64,000 nt of DNA from CAG-390 sp003523225. Its GTDB lineage: Bacteria > Bacillota > Clostridia > Oscillospirales > CAG-272. Numbering within the stretch: the first letter of the stretch is position 1; every line of letters starts with the position of its first letter. Where the stretch lies: assembly GCA_902461815.1 (NCBI GenBank), contig CABPZE010000005.1:1-64000 (forward strand), written 5' to 3'. Shown here piece after piece: positions 1 to 7,476 of the stretch. The notes under the pieces are model-generated. The model was not told the origin of the DNA. It made no database searches and saw only the letters and a list, made by a program, of their open reading frames with translations. The position numbers were made by a program, and so were the translations under genes.

Positions 1-5
1 AACCC

Positions 6-136
6 GCTTTTTCTTTGATGAAGCAGGCGCAAAGAAAAAGCTTGGCAAAAAGAAAGCGCCATGAGGGAATTTCGCCGCCTGCGGGCGGCGATGAGGGCTA
101 CGCGCCCTCAACCGCGCCGCCTTTTGAAAAAGGCGG
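6..136. repeat. Run of four short hairpins (possible intergenic repeat element)
   Basis: Four perfect inverted repeats follow one another: 6-17 with 30-41 (12 bp, GCTTTTTCTTTG arm), 73-79 with 84-90 (CGCCGCC), 92-98 with 104-110 (TGAGGGC) and 117-125 with 128-136 (CCGCCTTTT). No credible gene is seen here; a short reading frame crosses it but has no ribosome binding site and no recognisable protein. It could be a dispersed palindromic repeat or a structured 3' region of a gene lying left of the window. Copy number cannot be judged from one window. Confidence 0.45.
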
Positions 137-187
137 GCGAAAACTTTCGGCAAACTGACGGAAGCCCTTGCTTTGCTATACAGTATG

Positions 188-222
188 CGGGCTGTCGCAC
201 CTACGTGCGGCAGCCCGTTTTA
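188..222 (+). terminator. Intrinsic terminator (plus strand)
   Basis: A 13-bp stem (188-200 with 205-217, one G-T pair, loop CTAC) is followed on the plus strand by TTTTATT. It would end a plus-strand transcript entering from the left edge. In the minus direction no T-run follows the stem. Confidence 0.7.
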
Positions 223-226
223 TTAA

Positions 227-730
227 TTATTGCTGCTGTTCGGCAGCCTTTTGATCCCAGTATTCCTCAACCCAATTTTGTTTTGAGACCTCGTCGCGTG
301 CGTAGTCGAGCGTTGCTTTAAGCGAGTCGGAATAGAGCTTGTTTTCGGGCTTTTCCAAAAAGCCGGTTATGTCCGCGTCAAAGTAATACTCATAAATATC
401 ATCGTAAATATAGACAAACCCGCTTTTTCTGTATTCCGGGAGTTCATACTCATCCGATAGCCCATCGAGCTTCGGATCTCCCTTGTTTATGTAAGACCCG
501 ATAAGAGTGAAGCTGTCATCAAGTCCATTCTGCGTCAGCCATTTTTTTATTACTGACGGCCCGCTGCTATCAAGACGTTCTTCAACGCTCTTTATTTCGT
601 TATTGTCAACATAAAAGATTTTGAGACTCAGCATAAAATCTTCGTCACTGAATGTGCTGCTTTCTGGCTTACATCCAAAGCACATGAAAAGCATAAAAAG
701 GGCGATGACAAAACATAATACTTTTTTCAT
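227..730 (-). CDS. Small putative lipoprotein of unknown function
   Basis: The predicted protein has 167 residues. I start it at the ATG at 730 because AAGGAGGATCATCAA lies just before it; the longer in-frame reading upstream is basic and lacks a site. The N-terminus is a signal peptide (MKKVLCFVIALFMLFM) ending in a lipobox-like CFGC, so the mature protein should be lipid-anchored outside the membrane. The rest is acidic and aromatic-rich, with many Asp, Glu and Tyr. I do not recognise the family. It is a single gene with its own promoter at 910-937. Lipoprotein status is well supported; the role is unknown. Confidence 0.75.
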   Translation of the reverse strand: MKKVLCFVIALFMLFMCFGCKPESSTFSDEDFMLSLKIFYVDNNEIKSVEERLDSSGPSVIKKWLTQNGLDDSFTLIGSYINKGDPKLDGLSDEYELPEYRKSGFVYIYDDIYEYYFDADITGFLEKPENKLYSDSLKATLDYARDEVSKQNWVEEYWDQKAAEQQQ

Positions 731-909
731 TTGATGATCCTCCTTAACGGTTTTCATGTAGTAATCATGTTGTTGCTTTGATCGGTTCCGGTGCGAAAGT
801 CGCCGGCGGTGTAAACGGACGGCACGTAAAGCATGATGCTTCTTTTTGGGGTGCAATGGAAAGTGTACTGAATTTGTGCCAAAACACTCAAACGCGCATC
901 ACTATTTAT

Positions 910-937
910 ATTATAATATATTTTTTCCATATGTCAA
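910..937 (-). promoter_or_regulatory. Promoter of the lipoprotein gene
   Basis: On the minus strand a TTGACA -35 (932-937) and a TATAAT -10 (910-915) are separated by 16 bp. The leader from here to the start codon is about 170 nt and holds no clear gene. Confidence 0.65.
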
Positions 938-998
938 TATGTATTTGATATTTTATGCCGATTTTTGGTTAAAAAATAGATAATACAACAAAAAACGC

Positions 999-1038
999 CC
1001 CTTGGCATACGGAATCCCAAACTTCCGTATGCCAAGGG
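999..1038 (-). terminator. Terminator of the nrdR-DUF5131 unit
   Basis: A perfect 16-bp stem (999-1014 with 1023-1038, 8-nt loop) is followed on the minus strand by GCGTTTTTTG. It lies about 80 nt after the DUF5131 stop codon. A weaker T-run on the other side may let it work in both directions. Confidence 0.85.
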
Positions 1039-1116
1039 ATCGTTTTATCGTAATACTATTCAAACACAAACCGCAGGCAACCCCAAAGTATATCATCTGT
1101 GACCGTGCGGATATGC

Positions 1117-1887
1117 TCACGCGCCCGTTCCGGGGAAGTTAATTCCCGCGCGGTGCGCCTGCTCCTCTTGTAGTCGGCGGGGAATACGGTATATTCTGCC
1201 GTCCTTTTCAAGCACCGCCCCGGTCTGATGATAACGGAACGGCACTCCGGCGGCGACGCAGTCATCCCGCACCTGCCGTACCCAGTCAAAACTGCAAGGC
1301 CTTGCTCCCTCCCCCGACTCTCCGCCGACCGACACCGAATCAACGGCGGCGGGGTCAAGGTAACGGGTAAAATCCACATACTCAAGCATTGGCTCGCAGA
1401 TGATCATTCGGTGCTTTATCGGCGCTGCGAGAAAGAGCGGCATTCTCTCGTCAGCCCTGCGCTGATTCTCGCAGGTACAGCCTATCGTAACATTGGAATA
1501 TCCCTCGCCCCAGTCGGGCGGCAGCGAAACGCCAAAACGGGATATCCGCTTTGTTATCATAATAAAATGCAGGTCGGGACGCCCGGCTATCATGCGCCAT
1601 GCCTCGGCGCGCCACCCGTCGGCTTCCTCAAGAAAGAAATCCGAAGAAAAACAGGTCCACACTGTTTCTCCCCACGGTATTGCGGGCTTGCCCCGACTCA
1701 TACGCGCGGGCAGATCAAAATCGGAATTCTTTCCTATCTCGGAAGCATCCTTCAGGTGTTTGCCGTCTATGCGGTAAACATAACAGTTAAGACACCCCTC
1801 GCTTATTTTGCGGCATCCGTGCCACGGATTCCAACCGTTTTTCATATCAAAAGAATAATAATTACGGTCAAATAAGCACTCCGACAC
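1117..1887 (-). CDS. DUF5131 family protein (phage Gp37/Gp68-like)
   Basis: This 256-residue protein carries the family's N-terminal signature WNPWHGCRKISEGCLNCY, with cysteines arranged like those that hold an iron-sulfur cluster in radical-SAM-like proteins. Later motifs such as ICEPML and GGESGEGARP also fit the family, which is named after phage proteins but is common on chromosomes; its reaction is not established. The start is a GTG at 1887 preceded by AGAAGGA about 14 nt away; the next ATG (1845) has no site. It begins 4 nt after the nrdR stop, so the two genes are probably co-transcribed. Confidence 0.8.
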   Translation of the reverse strand: MSECLFDRNYYSFDMKNGWNPWHGCRKISEGCLNCYVYRIDGKHLKDASEIGKNSDFDLPARMSRGKPAIPWGETVWTCFSSDFFLEEADGWRAEAWRMIAGRPDLHFIMITKRISRFGVSLPPDWGEGYSNVTIGCTCENQRRADERMPLFLAAPIKHRMIICEPMLEYVDFTRYLDPAAVDSVSVGGESGEGARPCSFDWVRQVRDDCVAAGVPFRYHQTGAVLEKDGRIYRIPRRLQEEQAHRAGINFPGTGA

Positions 1888-1891
1888 GTAT

Positions 1892-2371
1892 TCACTGCGT
1901 ATCCTTCTGCCCGGATGCGCTGTCGCCGGGGTCGCGCTTTATGTCGTTCAGCTCGCGGATGAATGTTTCAATATCCTTGAACTCGCGGTAAACGGAGGCG
2001 AATCTGACGTAAGCCACAGCATCCTCCGCCTTTAGACGGCGCATGACCATCTCGCCGATATCTCCCGAGGGAATTTCCTGCCGCAGTGAATTCTGAAGCT
2101 CCGACTCGATCTCGGCAGCGATATGCTCGGCGTTCACCGGACGCTTTTCACACGCCTTAAGCAATCCCGCAAGCAGCTTTGAGCGGTCAAACAGCTCGCG
2201 CGAGCCGTTCTTCTTGATAACGACAAGCTGAACGGACTCTATCACCTCAAAGGTGGTAAAGCGCTTCTGGCAGTTCAGACATTCGCGGCGGCGGCGTATG
2301 TTGTTGCCGTCGATATTCTGACGCGAATCTATAACGCGGCTTTCAAGGCAGCCGCAGTTCGGACATCTCAT
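1892..2371 (-). CDS. nrdR: Transcriptional repressor NrdR
   Basis: NrdR is the ATP/dATP-sensing zinc-ribbon repressor of ribonucleotide reductase genes. The 159-residue protein opens with the zinc ribbon (CPNCGC ... CLNCQKRF), followed by an ATP-cone domain from about residue 48 (VVIKKNGSRELFDRSKL). Length matches the family. The start at 2371 follows GAGGAGGAAACACA; an upstream in-frame methionine lacks a site. No nrd target gene lies in the window. DUF5131 follows closely. Confidence 0.97.
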   Translation of the reverse strand: MRCPNCGCLESRVIDSRQNIDGNNIRRRRECLNCQKRFTTFEVIESVQLVVIKKNGSRELFDRSKLLAGLLKACEKRPVNAEHIAAEIESELQNSLRQEIPSGDIGEMVMRRLKAEDAVAYVRFASVYREFKDIETFIRELNDIKRDPGDSASGQKDTQ

Positions 2372-2438
2372 TGTGTTTCCTCCTCTGCCGACGTGCGGCA
2401 TCTTTGCGGAATCGGTCGATCATACGATCATTTAATCT

Positions 2439-2467
2439 ATTTTACCACACACCGCGCGATTTGTAAA
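2439..2467 (-). promoter_or_regulatory. Promoter of nrdR
   Basis: Minus-strand TTTACA (2462-2467) and TAAAAT (2439-2444) with a 17-bp spacer. Just downstream the leader has a direct repeat, ATGATCGTATGATCG. Confidence 0.6.
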
Positions 2468-2524
2468 TAGTTCTTCCGCATTTTGAGCTCCTACGGCTCA
2501 TTGCTTTTATGCCCGACGTGTAAT

Positions 2525-2833
2525 TCACACCGCTCCACGGCGTTCGTTCTCCCAGTCTGCCAAAACATCGCGAAGTGTAGCGGGAGTAACAAAGCCCTCA
2601 ACAACTTTTTCGAATATTCCGCAGGCGGCTGACCTGCCGTACCCCAGCATACAGTAAACGTTGTCCTTACCGTAAGACACGTTTATGGCATACGACCTTA
2701 TACCGGCACGTCTGACCTCATACAATCTGTAGTATGCGTCATTTCCGAGGATGCACTGTACCTTGCCGCGTATCTGTACCAATCCGCGGTAATCCGCCTT
2801 CGTCGGCTGGTGTTTTCTTAATTGATGCTTCAT
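2525..2833 (-). CDS. DUF6514-like small protein
   Basis: This 102-residue protein has the layout I associate with clostridial DUF6514: an N-terminal strand-rich part containing YAINVSYGKDNVYCMLGYG, then a segment that ends FVTPATLRDVLADW, close to the family's C-terminal 'P-x-H-L-x-D-V-x-E-D' pattern. Function is unknown. The start at 2833 has no normal ribosome binding site next to it; AGAAAGGAT lies 24 nt upstream, separated by a perfect GTCCCG-TT-CGGGAC palindrome. It stands alone between nrdR and the divergent membrane protein gene. Confidence 0.6.
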   Translation of the reverse strand: MKHQLRKHQPTKADYRGLVQIRGKVQCILGNDAYYRLYEVRRAGIRSYAINVSYGKDNVYCMLGYGRSAACGIFEKVVEGFVTPATLRDVLADWENERRGAV

Positions 2834-2842
2834 GTTATCTTC

Positions 2843-2856
2843 GTCCCGTTCGGGAC
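2843..2856 (-). promoter_or_regulatory. Palindrome between ribosome binding site and start codon
   Basis: The hairpin GTCCCG-TT-CGGGAC sits between AGAAAGGAT (2857-2865) and the ATG at 2833. If it folds, the distance from the site to the start drops from 24 nt to about 10 nt, which would be a normal spacing. Confidence 0.45.
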
Positions 2857-3164
2857 ATCCTTTCTATAAATTTAGGACACTGTGTGAACTCCAGTTGTCC
2901 TGATGGCAATATTTTATCACTAATTTATTCATAATTTCGGTTGCGAAAAATACGAAAGTTTGTAAACAATATGAACAAATAATGACCCAGAGCTTTTCAA
3001 CTGTGCATTTTTTCATAGAATTAAATTATTATATGCAAAAAATAAGCCAAAATAATAAATATAAATACATATTCTTTTGATAATGTTCACACATTTTTTG
3101 TCAAATAAATTCGAAGTTAGCAGGCGTGCAAATGGGCTATCCTGCATTTTCATAATATTACATG

Positions 3165-3193
3165 TTGTTTTTGCGGGTTTCCTGTGATATAAT
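3165..3193 (+). promoter_or_regulatory. Putative promoter of the two-helix membrane protein
   Basis: TTGTTT (3165-3170), a 17-bp spacer and TATAAT (3188-3193). The -35 box is imperfect. Confidence 0.45.
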
Positions 3194-3300
3194 TTACTCA
3201 TAAATTCTTTTTATGTGCGATATTTTGTATGAAATCGCCCGATATTCACAATCATGTTATTTGAATAAATATTCTGTATTTTTATCATATAAGGTGCGAA

Positions 3301-3570
3301 ATGAAGAAAAAGCAGCTCAAACATAAGCTCTTAAACTCAATTTCACAGATAAGCCGTGAAGCCATGACGGTGCTTTCCTGCGGGATAAGCGTGATCTCGC
3401 TTGTGTGCGCCGCGCTGATATATCGGATATATCCTGCGGTCAAAGCAGACCCGCTCGGAGCGGTCGATCATTACGGTCCGATGTTTGAATACATAATGAT
3501 GACCCTGCTTATCGTGGTAGTCGGAGCAATTCTGTTTGATATCATCGACAAAAAATACCTGCCGCGCTGA
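3301..3570 (+). CDS. Small membrane protein with two predicted helices
   Basis: The 89-residue protein has a basic N-terminus (KKKQLKHK), a first hydrophobic helix around 24-42 (VLSCGISVISLVCAALIY), an outer loop, and a second helix around 65-80 (MMTLLIVVVGAILFDII). AAGGTGCGAA directly precedes the ATG. I do not recognise the family. Its stop codon lies in the loop of a hairpin that also appears to terminate the converging helicase gene. Confidence 0.6.
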   Translation: MKKKQLKHKLLNSISQISREAMTVLSCGISVISLVCAALIYRIYPAVKADPLGAVDHYGPMFEYIMMTLLIVVVGAILFDIIDKKYLPR

Positions 3571-3582
3571 CGCACGGCAGGT
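3557..3582. terminator. Bidirectional terminator overlapping a stop codon
   Basis: Stem ACCTGCCGCGC / GCACGGCAGGT (one wobble pair) with loop TGAC, which holds the stop codon of the membrane protein. On the minus strand it is followed by ATTTTTTG, a good T-run for ending the helicase transcript; on the plus strand by ATTATATAATTTA. Confidence 0.7.
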
Positions 3583-3682
3583 ATTATATAATTTATTAAG
3601 CTTCCCGTATGGCGGTGGCTTGCTCCCGCTCTACGGAACGGTTGGATCAAAACGCAAATACTGATACTTTGATCTCCGATTC

Positions 3683-6007
3683 TCAAAGAGGCTCGTCGGA
3701 ATATTCGCGGAATATTTCGATGATCCTTTGCTCCGCCTCGCGCGGGGTCAGCTTATCGGCGGCGTATGCGCGTCGAAGCAGGGACGGCGGCACGTACTCG
3801 TCGTACTTTTCAAACACAGGACATTCCCCTTCTCCGACAAGTGCGGCGCAGTCGATCCCCTCCTTTGCGACCTTTTTTGCCAGATCACGCGCAAGCTCGT
3901 AATCGTTTCCGCCCTCCATTCTGAAGGTAATGTAACAGCAGCCCTCGTAGTCAAGTCCGCTGATACGGAAACGCGAGGCATTCGAAGCAATAAATCTCCT
4001 CAGCGTGCGGAAGGAACGTGTTCCGAGCCACGGGAAAAGACACCATGAATACCCGCCGAGGTGCACTATCGAATGCTCAAGCATTCCGGTGCTTCGTGCA
4101 AGCCGCCGGGCATTTGCAAGGCGCTTCTGCGCGTTGGGCTTGAGATAAGGATAAACGTCATCCTCCTCAAGCACACGCCTCATGCGCTGCTGTATGCGCG
4201 TGTGTATCTCGCCGTAGTCGCCCGGCCACGACACCTCCATTTTGCCCTCCACCGGATGGACATATATCAGCCTGCGCCGGACGTCCAGCTCCTCAACCTC
4301 CCAGACGCGCCCGGCAAGGGCAAAGCGGTCGCCCACGGGAGGCGGCGTAGTGATCGTGCCTATCTCGTCTGAGCGACAGCGGACGGTATAGTCCTCGCTG
4401 TCCTTGAAGACCGCGTAAAACTTGAAGGAAGAAAGCAGCCGCTCCCCGGCAAGGCCGATTATCAGCCCTTTTTCGTCAGTCATTTCAAGGTAGTCGTTCT
4501 CGCACATTGAGATAAGCAGCGTGCGGTAATCCTCCTTTGAAATTCCCGCAAGCGGAGGAAGCGCCAGCACCCTTTCGGCAAGCTCGCGCGGGCGCAGCTC
4601 CCCCGACGCCGCCGCTACGCTCAGTGTCTGGTGAAAAGCCAGGCTGAAGGGCAACTTTTTCCGTCCGGGCGGCTCGATGAAGCGTTCCTCTATATATAGC
4701 TGAACTATTGCTATGGCGCGCAAAAGCTCCCACGGGATCAGCTGAGGCAGCGGAGTATTCGGCAGGGCGTCCTCCTCGCGGAAGACCATCATCATCTCGG
4801 GCGGCTGCCCCCGCCTGCCTGAACGCCCCAGCCGTTGCAGAAAGCTCGTCACGGAATTTGGCGAACCGTTTTGCAGGACGCGCTCAAGCCTGCCTATGTC
4901 GATCCCCAGCTCCATAGTGACAGTGGCGCAGGTGACGACTCGCAGGTCGTCGTCCTTCATCTTAAGCTCCGCCTCCTCGCGTATGGCGGCGGAGAGATTG
5001 CCGTGGTGGATCAGAAAAATATCCGGCTCATTACGCCGCTTCGCCACCTGCCGGAGCGTTGCCGTAACGTATTCGGTCTCCTCCCGTGAATTTGAAAAGA
5101 CCAACGCCTTCTTGTCCTTGACACAATCGTAAATATACTCATATCCCGCGTCAAGCGCGGCGTTCCCGGCAGGGTGAGCGTCGGCATCCCCAGAGGAGTT
5201 TTCCTCACCCTCTCCGGGCAGCTTTTCTCCGGCAGCTTCCTCCGGGCAGTTATTCGGCATATCCTGCGCGCGCTCGGCGGTCTGGTCAAAGGCGGGATTC
5301 TGAATATAAAAATGCTCCATGCCCAGTCTCCAGCGCAGACGCTCGGGCGGCATTTCGGGTATGTCCGTATCCCTGCCGCTGCCGGAAGCCAGCCATTCGG
5401 CGGCAAGAGCCGGGTCTCCGACCGTCGCCGAAAGCCCGATGCGGCGCGGGGAGTGTCCGATAAGTCCGGCAATGCGGCAAAGCTGACAGATTATCTGATT
5501 GCCGCGATCACTGCCCGTGAGGGTGTGTATCTCATCAATTATCACAAACCGTAGGTCGCCGAAAATGCGCGGAATGTCGTTTGAACGGTTTATAAGCATT
5601 GATTCAAGCGATTCCGGAGTTATCTGGAGTATTCCGCGCGGTTCTTCAAGCAACTTTTTCTTATGTGACGCCGCCACATCCCCGTGCCAGTGCGTCACGG
5701 GAATACCGGTCATGTCCAGAAGCTCGCTCATCCGCCCGAACTGATCGTTTATAAGACTTTTAAGCGGCGCGATGTAAAGAGCGCCGACAGTGCGGGGCAT
5801 ATCCTCCCACAAAAGAGACAGGATAGGAAAAAATGCCGCCTCGGTCTTTCCCGACGCCGTTGATGAGGTCAGGAGAAGATTGTTTTCCGTATAAAAAATG
5901 CTTTTTGCCGCCGCCGTCTGCACCGCGCGCAGCGACTCCCATGAGTGAGCGTAAATATACTCACGGATAAAGTCCGGAAAACGTTCGAAAATTTCGTTGT
6001 CGTTCAT
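3683..6007 (-). CDS. Lhr-like DEAD/DEAH superfamily 2 helicase
   Basis: This 774-residue protein is a predicted ATP-driven nucleic-acid helicase. Visible motifs are Walker A ASGKT (51-55), DEIH box (158-161), motif III LSAT (192-195), and in the second RecA domain motif VI QRLGRSGRRG (391-400). Between the two RecA domains (about 240-288) is an acidic, low-complexity insert that looks like a linker. The C-terminal 350 residues resemble Lhr-type helicases. It starts at 6007 right after an in-frame stop; AGAAAGG lies 13 nt upstream. It is the third gene of the TerB-N/ATPase/helicase module, 105 nt after the ATPase. Helicase function is secure from motifs; the substrate and defence role are inferred from the neighbours. 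Confidence 0.9.
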   Translation of the reverse strand: MNDNEIFERFPDFIREYIYAHSWESLRAVQTAAAKSIFYTENNLLLTSSTASGKTEAAFFPILSLLWEDMPRTVGALYIAPLKSLINDQFGRMSELLDMTGIPVTHWHGDVAASHKKKLLEEPRGILQITPESLESMLINRSNDIPRIFGDLRFVIIDEIHTLTGSDRGNQIICQLCRIAGLIGHSPRRIGLSATVGDPALAAEWLASGSGRDTDIPEMPPERLRWRLGMEHFYIQNPAFDQTAERAQDMPNNCPEEAAGEKLPGEGEENSSGDADAHPAGNAALDAGYEYIYDCVKDKKALVFSNSREETEYVTATLRQVAKRRNEPDIFLIHHGNLSAAIREEAELKMKDDDLRVVTCATVTMELGIDIGRLERVLQNGSPNSVTSFLQRLGRSGRRGQPPEMMMVFREEDALPNTPLPQLIPWELLRAIAIVQLYIEERFIEPPGRKKLPFSLAFHQTLSVAAASGELRPRELAERVLALPPLAGISKEDYRTLLISMCENDYLEMTDEKGLIIGLAGERLLSSFKFYAVFKDSEDYTVRCRSDEIGTITTPPPVGDRFALAGRVWEVEELDVRRRLIYVHPVEGKMEVSWPGDYGEIHTRIQQRMRRVLEEDDVYPYLKPNAQKRLANARRLARSTGMLEHSIVHLGGYSWCLFPWLGTRSFRTLRRFIASNASRFRISGLDYEGCCYITFRMEGGNDYELARDLAKKVAKEGIDCAALVGEGECPVFEKYDEYVPPSLLRRAYAADKLTPREAEQRIIEIFREYSDEPL

Positions 6008-6112
6008 TCAAGTGACCAGCCTTTCTTATGCCGTCAGCCGAAAACAGCCGGAAACGGCGCGGGCGGAAAAATTCAGAAACATAATATCCGTCTTGACACC
6101 GCCGACAAAAGC

Positions 6113-7474
6113 TCAGAATACAATGTCAGCCGGATCGAAGTCGGCGCGCTTTCCGGCTTCCGGAGCGACCAAGGCAGGCTCAGCGCCTCCGCCGGACGCA
6201 GGGGCGTCCGCATGGGAAAGCGTCACTGCCGAGGCAATGTCGGCAAAGCTTTTGTCCGGATTCTGCATAAGGATGTTAAGCACCGTCATATAATCACGCA
6301 GCATTTCGCGCGGGGTTATCATCATGTCAGCTCCGGCGCGGGAAAGGCAGATCTTAAGGAACTCGACCTGTTCCTCCGGCGTGATGCGCGCCGGTACGCC
6401 GTAATACTGCGAGTGCAGTGCCGTCATTCTGACAATAAGAGCCAGAAGCTCATCGTCCCCAAGGCGCGCAAGCCTCAAAACAGGACCAACCGTGTTTTTT
6501 ACTCCCGCCGTCTGAAAACGGCTGTCGCACAGGCGGGAGCGCAGCGCCTCGTAGCTGTAAAGACCGCGCCGGGTGTCCTCAAGGAACTGCGGCGTTCCGC
6601 CCATAACTATCTCAAGATACGGCGCACGACCCTGACAGGTGTCGTTGAACATTGAAAGTATCTTTTCGTAATTGTTTTCACGCGCCACGCGGTGCGGTAT
6701 CTTATACAGATTCACGCACTCGTCGATGAAAACGATAAGTCCGCGATACCCGAGACGGTGGGAAAGCGCCGCCCAGAGCTTGATGAAATCATACCAGTTG
6801 CTGTCGGAAATGATCGCCGAAACGTCAAAGCCCAGCTCGCGCTTTGCTTCCGTTTTGGTGGAGTATTCCCCGCGCAGCCAGCGCAGGCAGGCGGCGCAGG
6901 CTGTGTCGTCTCCGCGCTCGGCGGCAAGGTAATATTCGGATATCACACGGGCAAAATCAAAGCCGCCGACCATGAATTCAAGCTCGCGCAGCTCGCCGCG
7001 CACCGCCGCGAACAGGTCGGAAGCATTTTCTCCCTCTCCCGCCGCAGCCTTCTCTTTCAGTGTGTATATCCATTTGGCGATTATTTTCTGAAGCGCGCCT
7101 CCGTCCGGAGACGAACGCGAGGCAAGATTCTTCATCAGCTCGCGGTAGGTGGCAACGCCCGCGCCGCCGCTGCCGTACAGCCTGCGCTCGGGAGACAGAT
7201 CCGCGTCGGCGGTCAGAAAGCCGCGCTCAAGCGCGTAACCTCGTATAAGCTGTATCAGAAAGCTCTTTCCGCTGCCGTATCTTCCGACTAAAAAGCGCAT
7301 TGAGCCGCCGCCGTCGTTCACCAGCTCAAGATCGGAAAGGAAAGCGGATATCTCATCCTTTCTGCCTATCGCAATGTATGGTGCTCCCTCTCGCGGCACG
7401 ACTCCGGCGGAAACCGAAGCGATAAGCGAGGCAAGTATCCTTTTCGGTATTTTCTGTGTGCTGTTATCCGGCAT
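6113..7474 (-). CDS. BrxD/DUF2791-like P-loop ATPase
   Basis: The 453-residue protein has Walker A GRYGSGKS (64-71), Walker B VFIDE (248-252) and the signature MGGTPQFLED (291-300), which fits the DUF2791/BrxD ATP-binding family found in BREX phage-defence systems. The N-terminus (IPKRILASLIASVSAGVVPR) is also typical. Its start, 2 nt beyond the TerB-N stop, uses GGGGGAT inside the end of that gene, so translation is probably coupled. An ATPase paired with an Lhr-like helicase resembles the BrxD-BrxHI pair, but no PglZ, PglX or BrxL is present, so it is not a complete BREX system. Role inferred. Confidence 0.85.
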   Translation of the reverse strand: MPDNSTQKIPKRILASLIASVSAGVVPREGAPYIAIGRKDEISAFLSDLELVNDGGGSMRFLVGRYGSGKSFLIQLIRGYALERGFLTADADLSPERRLYGSGGAGVATYRELMKNLASRSSPDGGALQKIIAKWIYTLKEKAAAGEGENASDLFAAVRGELRELEFMVGGFDFARVISEYYLAAERGDDTACAACLRWLRGEYSTKTEAKRELGFDVSAIISDSNWYDFIKLWAALSHRLGYRGLIVFIDECVNLYKIPHRVARENNYEKILSMFNDTCQGRAPYLEIVMGGTPQFLEDTRRGLYSYEALRSRLCDSRFQTAGVKNTVGPVLRLARLGDDELLALIVRMTALHSQYYGVPARITPEEQVEFLKICLSRAGADMMITPREMLRDYMTVLNILMQNPDKSFADIASAVTLSHADAPASGGGAEPALVAPEAGKRADFDPADIVF

Positions 7475-7476
7475 TT

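Larger units (their letters stand above)
2834..3300. other. AT-rich divergent intergenic region
   Basis: This stretch separates the divergent DUF6514 and membrane protein genes. Apart from the palindrome by the DUF6514 start and a likely plus-strand promoter at 3165-3193, I see no RNA gene or credible ORF. A 62-codon minus-strand frame (3013-3201) lacks a site and has the composition expected of AT-rich noncoding DNA. Confidence 0.6.

Noticed and set aside
1117..1887. Prophage remnant suggested by the Gp37/Gp68-like gene
   Set aside because: The gene is coupled to nrdR on the chromosome, and no other phage gene, integrase or attachment site is nearby.
3013..3201. 62-codon minus-strand frame in the AT-rich gap
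   Set aside because: No ribosome binding site, and the composition is that of AT-rich spacer DNA.
5945..6655. Plus-strand frame of 236 codons across the helicase/ATPase junction
   Set aside because: It is antisense to genes with clear P-loop motifs and has no site or recognisable domain.
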